Under the pieces are notes generated by a model that worked only from the letters and a program-made list of their open reading frames with translations, had not been told where the DNA came from and searched no databases. This document shows positions 8,388-14,916 of a DNA stretch of 64,000 bases, piece by piece (the stretch's first letter is position 1; the number at the start of each line of letters is the position of its first letter). The position numbers and the translations under genes were made by a program. The DNA is from an uncultured Bacteroides sp. (GTDB lineage Bacteria > Bacteroidota > Bacteroidia > Bacteroidales > UBA932), in assembly GCA_900543205.1 (NCBI GenBank), contig UQQM01000009.1, forward strand, positions 11,081 to 75,080, read 5' to 3'.

Positions 8388-9902
8388 ATGAGAAATATGA
8401 TGTTATCCTTCATAGCAGCGGCGTCTCTCCTGCTGTGCTCCTGCGAGAGACCGGCGGACGCGCCCGACACAGGCTCCGGCACCATAAGCTTCGACCGCGA
8501 GACAATAGAAGTATCCTCGGCCGCGACCACGCAGACCCTCAACGTCAGCTCCGACTGCGACTGGGGCGTCAGCTCCGAAGACAGCGGATGGCTCACGGTC
8601 TCCCCCAGCGGAGGAATAGCGGGGACCACGGCCCTGAAAGTCAGCATAACCGAGAACACCGGCGCCGACGCCAGGGAATCCGCCCTCGTATTCCGCTACG
8701 GGAGCAGGAGCAAGTCCCTGCCGGTGCGCCAGAACTACAGGATAGAGGAAGTCGCCATTTCCGACCCCGCCTTCAAGGCCTACCTGCTTTCGGAGTTCGA
8801 TGCCGACGGCGACGGGGTCCTGAGCACGAAGGAAGCCTCGGCGATCAGCGAAATCAAGGCTTCCGGCCTCGGAATCAAGGCTATGCCCGAAATCAGCTCC
8901 GCCTTCCCGGGGCTGACCTCCCTCGACTGCTCGGACAACGAGCTCAGCGAACTTGACCTTGCCGGCATGACAGGCCTGGTCCGGCTCGACTGCTCCGACA
9001 ACAATCTCACGCACCTCGACATACGCGACCTCTACAACCTCGAATATTTCGACGCCGGAGGCAACCCCGGCCTGACTGAAATCCTGGTATGGTCCGGCTT
9101 CGAGGCTGGAGAGAACTTCACCAAGCCCGGCGGCGCGCGCTATGTGGAGCCGGAGATCGAAACGCCCCTCGGCTACACCCTGGTTTGGCAGGACGAGTTC
9201 AACTCTGCCGGAAGCAGCCTTCCCGACACGGAGAAGTGGTGGTACGAGATCGCCGAGCCCGGATGGGTGAACAACGAGCTCCAGACCTACATCGCCGGAC
9301 AGAAGGGAGACATAGTCACCGCCGAGATAAGCGACGGAACGCTCAAGATACGCGCCATCAAGGACGGGGACCGGGTTTATTCCGCCCGCATCAACACCAC
9401 CGACTACTGGACCTACGGCTACTTCGAGGCCAGGCTCAAGCTGCCCGCAGGACTGGGCACCTGGCCGGCCTTCTGGATGATGCCGCAGGAGTCCGGCAGC
9501 TGGCCCGGATGCGGCGAGATGGACATCATGGAGCATGTAGGGGCCGACCTGAACGAGGTTTCCTCCTCCATCCACTGCCAGGCCTACTACCATGCCATAA
9601 ACACCCAGAAGACCGCCGCCCGCCACCTCGACGGAGCCACGGAGGAATTCCATGTCTACGCCCTCGAATGGACCGAGGAGTGCGTGCGCACCTACGTCGA
9701 CGGAGTGCTGCTCCTCGAATACAATCCCGACGACTACCCGCTCGGGCGCAACGAGGACACCTGGCCCTTCCACAAGGCTTTCGGCCTCAAGCTCAACCTG
9801 GCCTGGGGAGGCGACTGGGGCGGCTACAAGGGCGTGGACGAATCCTGCCTGCCGCAGACCTTCGAAATCGACTATGTGAGAGTATTCCAGAAAAACAGAT
9901 AA
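8388..9902 (+). CDS. GH16 laminarinase-type endo-beta-glucanase lipoprotein with BACON and leucine-rich modules
   Basis: The 504-residue protein has a lipoprotein signal (LLLCSCERP). A BACON/Ig-like domain follows (about 32-118), then an EF-hand-like loop (DADGDGVLSTKEA, about 138-150), a short leucine-rich repeat stretch (LTSLDCSDNELSELDLAG and the following unit), and the GH16 catalytic domain (about 265-504). The active-site motif ExDxxE is present as E377-M-D379-I-M-E382: nucleophile, helper Asp and acid/base. GH16 enzymes of this type cut beta-1,3 or mixed beta-1,3-1,4 linkages. The lipid anchor suggests cell-surface action, releasing oligosaccharides for SusCD. The next gene, GH3, is 12 bp downstream and would finish degradation. 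Confidence 0.92.
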   Translation: MRNMMLSFIAAASLLLCSCERPADAPDTGSGTISFDRETIEVSSAATTQTLNVSSDCDWGVSSEDSGWLTVSPSGGIAGTTALKVSITENTGADARESALVFRYGSRSKSLPVRQNYRIEEVAISDPAFKAYLLSEFDADGDGVLSTKEASAISEIKASGLGIKAMPEISSAFPGLTSLDCSDNELSELDLAGMTGLVRLDCSDNNLTHLDIRDLYNLEYFDAGGNPGLTEILVWSGFEAGENFTKPGGARYVEPEIETPLGYTLVWQDEFNSAGSSLPDTEKWWYEIAEPGWVNNELQTYIAGQKGDIVTAEISDGTLKIRAIKDGDRVYSARINTTDYWTYGYFEARLKLPAGLGTWPAFWMMPQESGSWPGCGEMDIMEHVGADLNEVSSSIHCQAYYHAINTQKTAARHLDGATEEFHVYALEWTEECVRTYVDGVLLLEYNPDDYPLGRNEDTWPFHKAFGLKLNLAWGGDWGGYKGVDESCLPQTFEIDYVRVFQKNR

Positions 9903-9914
9903 ACTGAAAAGACT

Positions 9915-12128
9915 ATGAACAAGATACTGAAGACGCTTGGCCTCGGGGCGGCCGTCCTCGCCGTGGCCGCAGGATGCACCCAGAAGAGCGACATAGACCG
10001 CAAGGTCGACCGGCTGCTCGCCCAGATGACCCTCCAGGAGAAAATCGGCCAGATGAACCAGCTCTCCGGAGGCGCCAATCTGGCCGAAGCCGCAGCTGCC
10101 GGCCAGGTGGGCTCCATCCTGAACTGCGTAAGCCCCGAAGAGATAAACATAGTGCAGAAGGCCGCCGTGGAGCAGAGCCGCCTGGGCATACCTGTCATCG
10201 TTAGCCGCGACGTCATCCACGGCTTCCATACGGTATTCCCCATCCCGCTCGGACAGGCTGCGACCTTCGACCCCGAAATCGTGGAGCGTGGAGCCCGGGT
10301 CGCCGCTGTGGAAGCCTCGGCTGCAGGCATACGCTGGACCTTCTCCCCCATGCTCGACGTTTCGAGGGACCCCCGCTGGGGACGCGTGGCGGAAGGCTCG
10401 GGAGAAGACCCCTACCTTGACGCCGTCATGGGTGCGGCCATGGTGAGGGGCTATCAGGGCGACGACCTCAGCGCACCCGACGCCATAGCGGCATGCATCA
10501 AACATTTCGTGGCATACGGAGCCGCCGAGGGAGGACGCGACTACAACACCGCCGTCGTGACCGAGCGCCAGCTGCGCAACACCTATTTCCCGGCCTTCAA
10601 GAAGGCCGCGGAAGCCGGGGCTGCAACCCTCATGACCTCGTTCAACGATGTGGACGGCATACCCTCCACGAGCAACCGCTGGCTGCTCAAGGACGTGCTC
10701 CGCGACGAGTGGGGCTGGGACGGCATGGTAGTCACCGACTGGAACTCCGCCGGCGAGATGATAGCCCACGGCTATGCCACCGACCTCAGGCACGCGACGG
10801 AGCTCGCGATCAATGCCGGAGTGGACATGGACATGATGTCCTACGGCTTCATCCAGTATGTCGAGGAGCTCGTGCAGGAAGGGAAGGTGTCGGAGAAGGA
10901 GATTGACCGGGCAGTGCGCAACATACTCAAGCTCAAGTTCGAACTCGGGCTTTTCGAGAACCCCTACGTGGATCTGGAGGCCTCCGCAAAGGTAGACTAT
11001 TCGCCCGAGCATCTCGCAGCCGCCAGGCAGTGCGCAGTCGAGTCCGCGATACTCCTGAAGAACGACGGAGGAGTCCTTCCGCTCAAGGCGAAGACCATAC
11101 TCGTGACCGGCCCTCTGGCCGACGCTCCCTACGAGCAGCTCGGCACCTGGACCTTCGACGGGCAGCCGGAGCATACCGTGACTCCCCTCACGGCGCTCAG
11201 GGAACAGTTCAACGTCATCTACGAGCCGGGGCTCGACTACAGCCGCGACAAGGACAGGAGCGACTTCCACAAGGTAAGGGCGGCCGCAGCCAGGGCTGAC
11301 GCGGCGGTGGTCATAGTCGGCGAGGAGGCCATACTCTCCGGAGAGGCCCACTCCCTCTCGCAGCTGAACCTCCAGGGCGCGCAGAGCGAACTGATCGCCG
11401 AAGTCGCGAAGAGCGGCAAGCCGGTAGTCGTGGTGGTGATGGCGGGACGGCCGCTGACCATCGAACGCGACCTCGCCAACTGCGACGCCATGCTCTACTG
11501 CTTCCACCCCGGCACGATGGGAGGCCCGGCGATCGCCGACCTGCTCAGCGGAAAGGAGGTTCCTTCGGGTAAGACACCCATGACCTTCCTGCGCGACGCA
11601 GGACAGGCCCCCTTCTATTATAACCACACCAACACCGGCCGGCCCAGCAACGGGACAGAGACCCTCCTGGACGACATTCCTCTCCAGGCGGGACAGACCT
11701 CGCTAGGCTGCACCTCGTACTATCTCGACTCAGGCTACGGCCCTCTCTTCCCCTTCGGCTACGGGCTCAGCTACACGACCTTCGAATACGGCAGGCCCGT
11801 CCTCGACAAGGAGGAATACGGAAAGGACGATATTATCAAGGTTTCCTGCGAGCTCAGGAACACCGGAGACTTCGAAGCCGTGGAGGTCGTCCAGCTCTAT
11901 GTACAGGACAGAGTGGGCAGCGTCGTCAGGCCGGTCAGGGAGCTCAAGGGCTTCGACAGGGTCAGGCTCGCTCCCGGTGAGAGCAAAACCGTCACGATGG
12001 AACTGCCTGTCAGCGAACTGGCCTTCTGGAACGCCGAGATGGAATATGCCGTCGAAAGCGGAGACTTCAGGCTGTGGGTGGCCGGGGACTCCGACAGCGG
12101 AGAAGCCGTCGCGTTCTCGGTCAGGTAA
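9915..12128 (+). CDS. GH3 beta-glucosidase (BglX-like), exported lipoprotein
   Basis: The 737-residue protein has a lipoprotein-type signal (AVLAVAAGCTQ). An N-terminal GH3 barrel contains KHFVAYGAAEGGRDYN and the nucleophile motif GMVVTDWNS, with D275 as the likely catalytic Asp. A C-terminal alpha/beta sandwich and a fibronectin-III-like domain follow (from about residue 640, VVQLYVQDRVGSVVRP). Length and order match periplasmic BglX-type enzymes that remove terminal glucose from beta-gluco-oligosaccharides. As the last gene of the locus it would convert imported GH16 products to glucose. Specificity for beta-1,3 rather than beta-1,4 linkages is inferred from context. Confidence 0.93.
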   Translation: MNKILKTLGLGAAVLAVAAGCTQKSDIDRKVDRLLAQMTLQEKIGQMNQLSGGANLAEAAAAGQVGSILNCVSPEEINIVQKAAVEQSRLGIPVIVSRDVIHGFHTVFPIPLGQAATFDPEIVERGARVAAVEASAAGIRWTFSPMLDVSRDPRWGRVAEGSGEDPYLDAVMGAAMVRGYQGDDLSAPDAIAACIKHFVAYGAAEGGRDYNTAVVTERQLRNTYFPAFKKAAEAGAATLMTSFNDVDGIPSTSNRWLLKDVLRDEWGWDGMVVTDWNSAGEMIAHGYATDLRHATELAINAGVDMDMMSYGFIQYVEELVQEGKVSEKEIDRAVRNILKLKFELGLFENPYVDLEASAKVDYSPEHLAAARQCAVESAILLKNDGGVLPLKAKTILVTGPLADAPYEQLGTWTFDGQPEHTVTPLTALREQFNVIYEPGLDYSRDKDRSDFHKVRAAAARADAAVVIVGEEAILSGEAHSLSQLNLQGAQSELIAEVAKSGKPVVVVVMAGRPLTIERDLANCDAMLYCFHPGTMGGPAIADLLSGKEVPSGKTPMTFLRDAGQAPFYYNHTNTGRPSNGTETLLDDIPLQAGQTSLGCTSYYLDSGYGPLFPFGYGLSYTTFEYGRPVLDKEEYGKDDIIKVSCELRNTGDFEAVEVVQLYVQDRVGSVVRPVRELKGFDRVRLAPGESKTVTMELPVSELAFWNAEMEYAVESGDFRLWVAGDSDSGEAVAFSVR

Positions 12129-12173
12129 CCCCGCGGCACCTTCGTCTGCCAGGAACCACGGCCGCGCGCGAGC

Positions 12174-12225
12174 TCGGCCTCCGGCAGTAAGAACCACCGC
12201 ACAACCCTATACTGCCGGAGGCCGA
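12174..12225. repeat. 16-bp perfect inverted repeat in the GH3 3' region
   Basis: The arms 12174-12189 and 12210-12225 are exact reverse complements with a 20-nt loop. There is no T-run, so it does not look like a standard terminator. It precedes the real terminator at 12258 and may be an mRNA-end stabiliser or an intergenic palindromic element. Confidence 0.6.
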
Positions 12226-12257
12226 CTCCGCCGCGACCGAGATTGAGTTTTAAAGTT

Positions 12258-12287
12258 GGCCGGGATTTGCAATCCCGGCCTCTTTTT
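12258..12287 (+). terminator. Rho-independent terminator of the glucan operon
   Basis: A 10-bp perfect stem (12258-12267 with 12271-12280) has a 3-nt loop and is followed by TCTTTTT. It ends transcription coming from GH3 just before the stop codon of the convergent M56 gene at 12289. Confidence 0.85.
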
Positions 12288-12288
12288 G

Positions 12289-13584
12289 TCAGTCGATTTT
12301 GAAGACTATGGGTATCGCAAACATCACCGCCACAGGCTTGCCGCCGATGGCGCCGGGAGTCCAGTCGGGAGATTCGGAGACCACTCTGAGCGCCTCCGCG
12401 TCAAGCAGCTCGTTGGCGCTTTCAAGCAGCGTCACGTCGGAGACCCTTCCGTCGGAATTGATCTTAAATGAGACCATCACCCGCCCACCGACCTTGGCGT
12501 CCCTGGCAGCCTGAGGATAGACCAGATGTTCTGCGACCCATTTGGCGAAGTCGGAGGGGGATCCTCCGTTAAACTTGGGAGCCGTCTCGAGGTCGGCGAT
12601 GCTGTCGTATGCCTTCTCGTCCGTGGTCAAGCCGGGCCCAGGCTCCTCGGACGTACCTCCGTGTGCGACGTCGACCACGCCCTCGATCTCATTCAGCCAT
12701 CCGGCGTCGGACACCTCTTCCCCCGCAGTCGGGGCCGCACTTTCATTTCCGCCGCCGGAGCAGAAGCACAGGCTTCCGAGCAGCAGCGGCAGGCAGGCCA
12801 GATACGCCAGCCTCGCCCATTTTACTGTCTTGATTTTCTGCATCATGTTAATCCTGTTTTTGAGTTTGCTGTGATTGAAGCTGTTCGCGATAAGGAAACG
12901 TCTGTCTCCCACAGCCTTTCTCACCAGCAGAAGTTGATATTGTGATGCATCGATGCCTTTGTCGAGAACCGCCTCGTCGGCTTCGTATTCATGCAGCATC
13001 CTGAGTTCGGAGCGCATGAGCCAGACCAGCGGGTTGAACCACTGCAGCGCGCATACCAGCGACATCAGCAGCAGGTCGGCCGAGTGCCGGAACCTCACGT
13101 GCATGCTTTCGTGAAGCAGTATTTCGGGATGCTGCCCGAAATCGCTGCGACTTATCACTATATGGTTCATGAAACTGAAAGACGCGATGTCGGAATCCTG
13201 CACGTGGAGCACGTATCCGTCGCGGCATTCTCCCTCGTCCGTCCTTATTATCCCGAGAATGCGCAGCATGGAGCGGAGCGTCACCGCAAGCACTGCGATG
13301 CAACCAGCCGCGTAAAGCGCGGTTGCGAGAATTCTCCAATCGAAGGATTTCTCCGCCTGAGAGCCTACGGGCAACACCTCCGGCAGCATTATGGTCGGCA
13401 GCAGGTCCGACACCTCCGGCAGCAGACGGCTGATTCTGAAAAGGGGCAGCAGCAGGCATACCACGGTCCCCGCAAGCAAAGTCATGCGGTTGAAGCGGAA
13501 GAACGTGGTCTTCCTCATGAACAGCAGGAAGAACGCGTAGAACACCGCGAGCAGCAGCGCGCTTTTCAGAAGGTAGGCCATCAT
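12289..13584 (-). CDS. M56-family (BlaR1-type) membrane metallopeptidase with C-terminal TonB domain
   Basis: The 431-residue protein has several N-terminal membrane helices. The zinc motif is H158-E-S-M-H162, and a downstream EYEADEAVLDKG supplies the third ligand. Another hydrophobic segment lies near residue 270, followed by a periplasmic linker and a TonB C-terminal fold (about 345-431, YPQAARDAKVGGRVMVSFKI...). BlaR1-type proteins sense an envelope signal and trigger cleavage of a BlaI repressor, encoded here immediately upstream with a 4-bp overlap. There is no penicillin-binding sensor domain; the TonB domain takes its place, as is common in Bacteroidota. The signal is unknown and no beta-lactamase gene is nearby. 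Confidence 0.88.
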   Translation of the reverse strand: MMAYLLKSALLLAVFYAFFLLFMRKTTFFRFNRMTLLAGTVVCLLLPLFRISRLLPEVSDLLPTIMLPEVLPVGSQAEKSFDWRILATALYAAGCIAVLAVTLRSMLRILGIIRTDEGECRDGYVLHVQDSDIASFSFMNHIVISRSDFGQHPEILLHESMHVRFRHSADLLLMSLVCALQWFNPLVWLMRSELRMLHEYEADEAVLDKGIDASQYQLLLVRKAVGDRRFLIANSFNHSKLKNRINMMQKIKTVKWARLAYLACLPLLLGSLCFCSGGGNESAAPTAGEEVSDAGWLNEIEGVVDVAHGGTSEEPGPGLTTDEKAYDSIADLETAPKFNGGSPSDFAKWVAEHLVYPQAARDAKVGGRVMVSFKINSDGRVSDVTLLESANELLDAEALRVVSESPDWTPGAIGGKPVAVMFAIPIVFKID

Positions 13585-13946
13585 TTCTTTCTGTTTTCGA
13601 TTTCAGCTATCAGGGCTTTCAGTTCATCGAGGTTCATCCTGTCCTCCTCCACGAACTGCGACACCAGGCTGGAGTAGGAATTGCCGTAGTACTTCGACAC
13701 CATCTCCCCCACCGCCTGTCCGCGGTACTCGCGCTCGCTCACCGCGACGCTGTAGAGATAGGAGTTGGCCATGGGCCGACGGACCACGAAGCCCTTCTCC
13801 TCAAGAAACCTGACCTGGGTGGCCACGGTGTTGTAGTTCGGCTTCGGGTCTGGCATCCTCGCCACTATGTCGCGGATGAACATGTCTCCGTGCTCCCAAA
13901 GAATGTTCATCACCTCTTCTTCCTTTACAGTGAGTTTCTGCTTCAT
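13581..13946 (-). CDS. BlaI/MecI/CopY-family transcriptional repressor
   Basis: The 121-residue protein has a winged helix at the N-terminus (LTVKEEEVMNILWEHGDMFI, then a recognition helix near PKPNYNTVATQVRFLEEKG) and a dimerisation helix region at the C-terminus. Length and sequence are typical for BlaI. Its stop overlaps the start of the M56 partner by 4 bp, so the two form a translationally coupled pair. A 27-bp palindrome lies about 38 bp upstream of its start, just upstream of the -7 element, which suggests autorepression. Confidence 0.92.
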   Translation of the reverse strand: MKQKLTVKEEEVMNILWEHGDMFIRDIVARMPDPKPNYNTVATQVRFLEEKGFVVRRPMANSYLYSVAVSEREYRGQAVGEMVSKYYGNSYSSLVSQFVEEDRMNLDELKALIAEIENRKK

Positions 13947-13963
13947 TTCTATTCCTCCCGATG

Positions 13964-13971
13964 CAAATATA
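13964..13971 (-). promoter_or_regulatory. -7 element of the blaI-type promoter
   Basis: On the reverse strand this reads TATATTTG, an exact TAnnTTTG match, 17 bp upstream of the start codon. The expected -33 region falls inside the palindrome at 13984-14010. Confidence 0.6.
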
Positions 13972-13983
13972 CGAACAAAATCG

Positions 13984-14010
13984 AAAACTCCTAAAATTTT
14001 TAGGAGTTTT
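13984..14010. promoter_or_regulatory. 27-bp perfect palindrome, candidate BlaI-type operator
   Basis: The 13-bp arms 13984-13996 and 13998-14010 are exact reverse complements around one central base (core CTCCTAAAA/TTTTAGGAG). It overlaps the expected -33 region of the repressor promoter, which is where a repressor would block RNA polymerase. No other protein in the window suggests itself as the ligand. Confidence 0.7.
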
Positions 14011-14056
14011 CCGAAATAATTTAGTTAATACACGGACATCTCTTTTCATTCTTGAC

Positions 14057-14099
14057 TTTTCACAGTGAAAATTTTGATTATGATATAAAATTTTATATC
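14057..14099. promoter_or_regulatory. Two palindromes upstream of hicAB, candidate HicB operators
   Basis: A 15-bp palindrome (14057-14071, TTTTCAC-A-GTGAAAA) and an 18-bp perfect palindrome (14082-14099, GATATAAAA/TTTTATATC) lie 25-67 bp before the hicA start. HicB antitoxins with a DNA-binding C-terminus repress their own promoter through such sites. The assignment is by position only. Confidence 0.5.
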
Positions 14100-14123
14100 T
14101 TGGCTTCACTTAAACTATATGCT

Positions 14124-14258
14124 ATGAAAAGATATAAAGTCCGACATGTCATCAAAATGCTAGAAAGAGACGGCTGGACACTAGTTGTGCAAAGAGGAAG
14201 TCATACGCTGGATCAGTTCATATTGAACAGCATTTGGAAACAGGCAGGATGGAAATAA
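14124..14258 (+). pseudogene. hicA: HicA-type mRNA interferase toxin, internally shortened
   Basis: The ATG at 14124 gives 44 residues. It opens as a normal HicA (VIKMLERDGWTLVVQRGSH, with the conserved GSH histidine) and closes as one (ILNSIWKQAGW). The roughly 20-25 residues that normally lie between, covering the central beta-strands, are missing without loss of frame. HicA toxins are about 60 residues long and cleave mRNA using the His of GSH in a double-stranded-RNA-binding-like fold. A deletion of this size should destroy the fold, so I regard the toxin as inactive. An intact hicB follows 16 bp downstream. Confidence 0.65.
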
Positions 14259-14274
14259 AAACAACAAACTCAAG

Positions 14275-14676
14275 ATGGGAAAAATAACAATATTGGTTGA
14301 CTGGAGCGGGAAGAACTTCGCAGCACGTCCAATGAATGAAGACATTGCCTGCATCGCTACCGGTAAAACACTGGACGAACTGCAATCGAATATGCAGGAA
14401 GCCCTGGAGCTTCACGTCCGCGGGCTTGTTGAAGATGCAGAGCCCGTCCCTGTTGAACTGAACGGAACAATATTACCTGAATATCTGCTGACAACACGTG
14501 CACTTCTACGGTGGAGTGAAAACTGGATCACACTTAAGGCTCTATCACAGGAAACGGGGATAAACCAGCAGCAGCTGAGCCACTATGCAAACGGATGGAG
14601 GCATCCGCGCCGTGATATGCATAAAAAAATAGCCGATGGAATAAGGTCCATCGGCAAAAAACTCTGTGCGCTGTAG
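14275..14676 (+). CDS. hicB: HicB-family antitoxin with C-terminal helix-turn-helix
   Basis: The 133-residue protein has a partial RNase-H-like HicB fold at the N-terminus (DWSGKNFAARPMNEDIACIATGKTLDEL...). The C-terminus is an XRE-like helix-turn-helix (LSQETGINQQQLSHYANGWRHP). HicB binds and blocks HicA and represses the hicAB promoter. Base composition here (14040-14600) is visibly more AT-rich than the flanking genes, suggesting acquisition by transfer. It is convergent with copA. Confidence 0.85.
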   Translation: MGKITILVDWSGKNFAARPMNEDIACIATGKTLDELQSNMQEALELHVRGLVEDAEPVPVELNGTILPEYLLTTRALLRWSENWITLKALSQETGINQQQLSHYANGWRHPRRDMHKKIADGIRSIGKKLCAL

Positions 14677-14678
14677 AC

Positions 14679-14692
14679 GCCCCCAAAGGGGC
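14679..14692. terminator. Short GC hairpin between hicB and copA
   Basis: GCCCC-caaa-GGGGC sits in the 27-bp space between two convergent stop codons. There is no clear T-run in either direction. It is a weak candidate for bidirectional termination. Confidence 0.35.
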
Positions 14693-14703
14693 AAAGGACG
14701 CCT

Positions 14704-14916
14704 CTACTCAATTCCGAGCAGCCTGTAGCCGGCTTCCTCTTCGACCGCCTTGCGGAGGTCGGAGTCGGATACTTCGGCGCCGAGCTCCACGGAAGCCGTG
14801 CCATCGGCATGGCTGGCGCTTGCGGACTCGACTCCGGGCAGGGCCTCGAGAGCCTTCACGACGTGCCTTTCGCAGTTGGCGCACATCATTCCTTCGATTT
14901 TCAAAGTCTTTTTCAT
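14704..14916 (-). other. Possible internal initiation giving a free 70-residue CopZ-like chaperone
   Basis: The Met at codon 783 of copA (14916) begins a sequence that is a complete CopZ-like protein. The 30 bases before it are strikingly A-rich (codons for NDNKNNKTV), as Bacteroidota initiation regions are, within an otherwise GC-rich gene. A second, shorter product from the same frame is therefore plausible, but not shown. Confidence 0.35.

Noticed and set aside
8403..11627. 1074-codon open frame on the reverse strand across GH16 and GH3
   Set aside because: It lies opposite two clear glycoside hydrolase genes. Its composition (Gly/Val/His/Arg-rich) is that of an antisense shadow in GC-rich DNA, with no domain or signal.
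12174..12225. Terminator for the GH3 gene
   Set aside because: A good stem but a 20-nt loop and no T-run; the hairpin at 12258 is the better terminator, so this was listed only as an inverted repeat.
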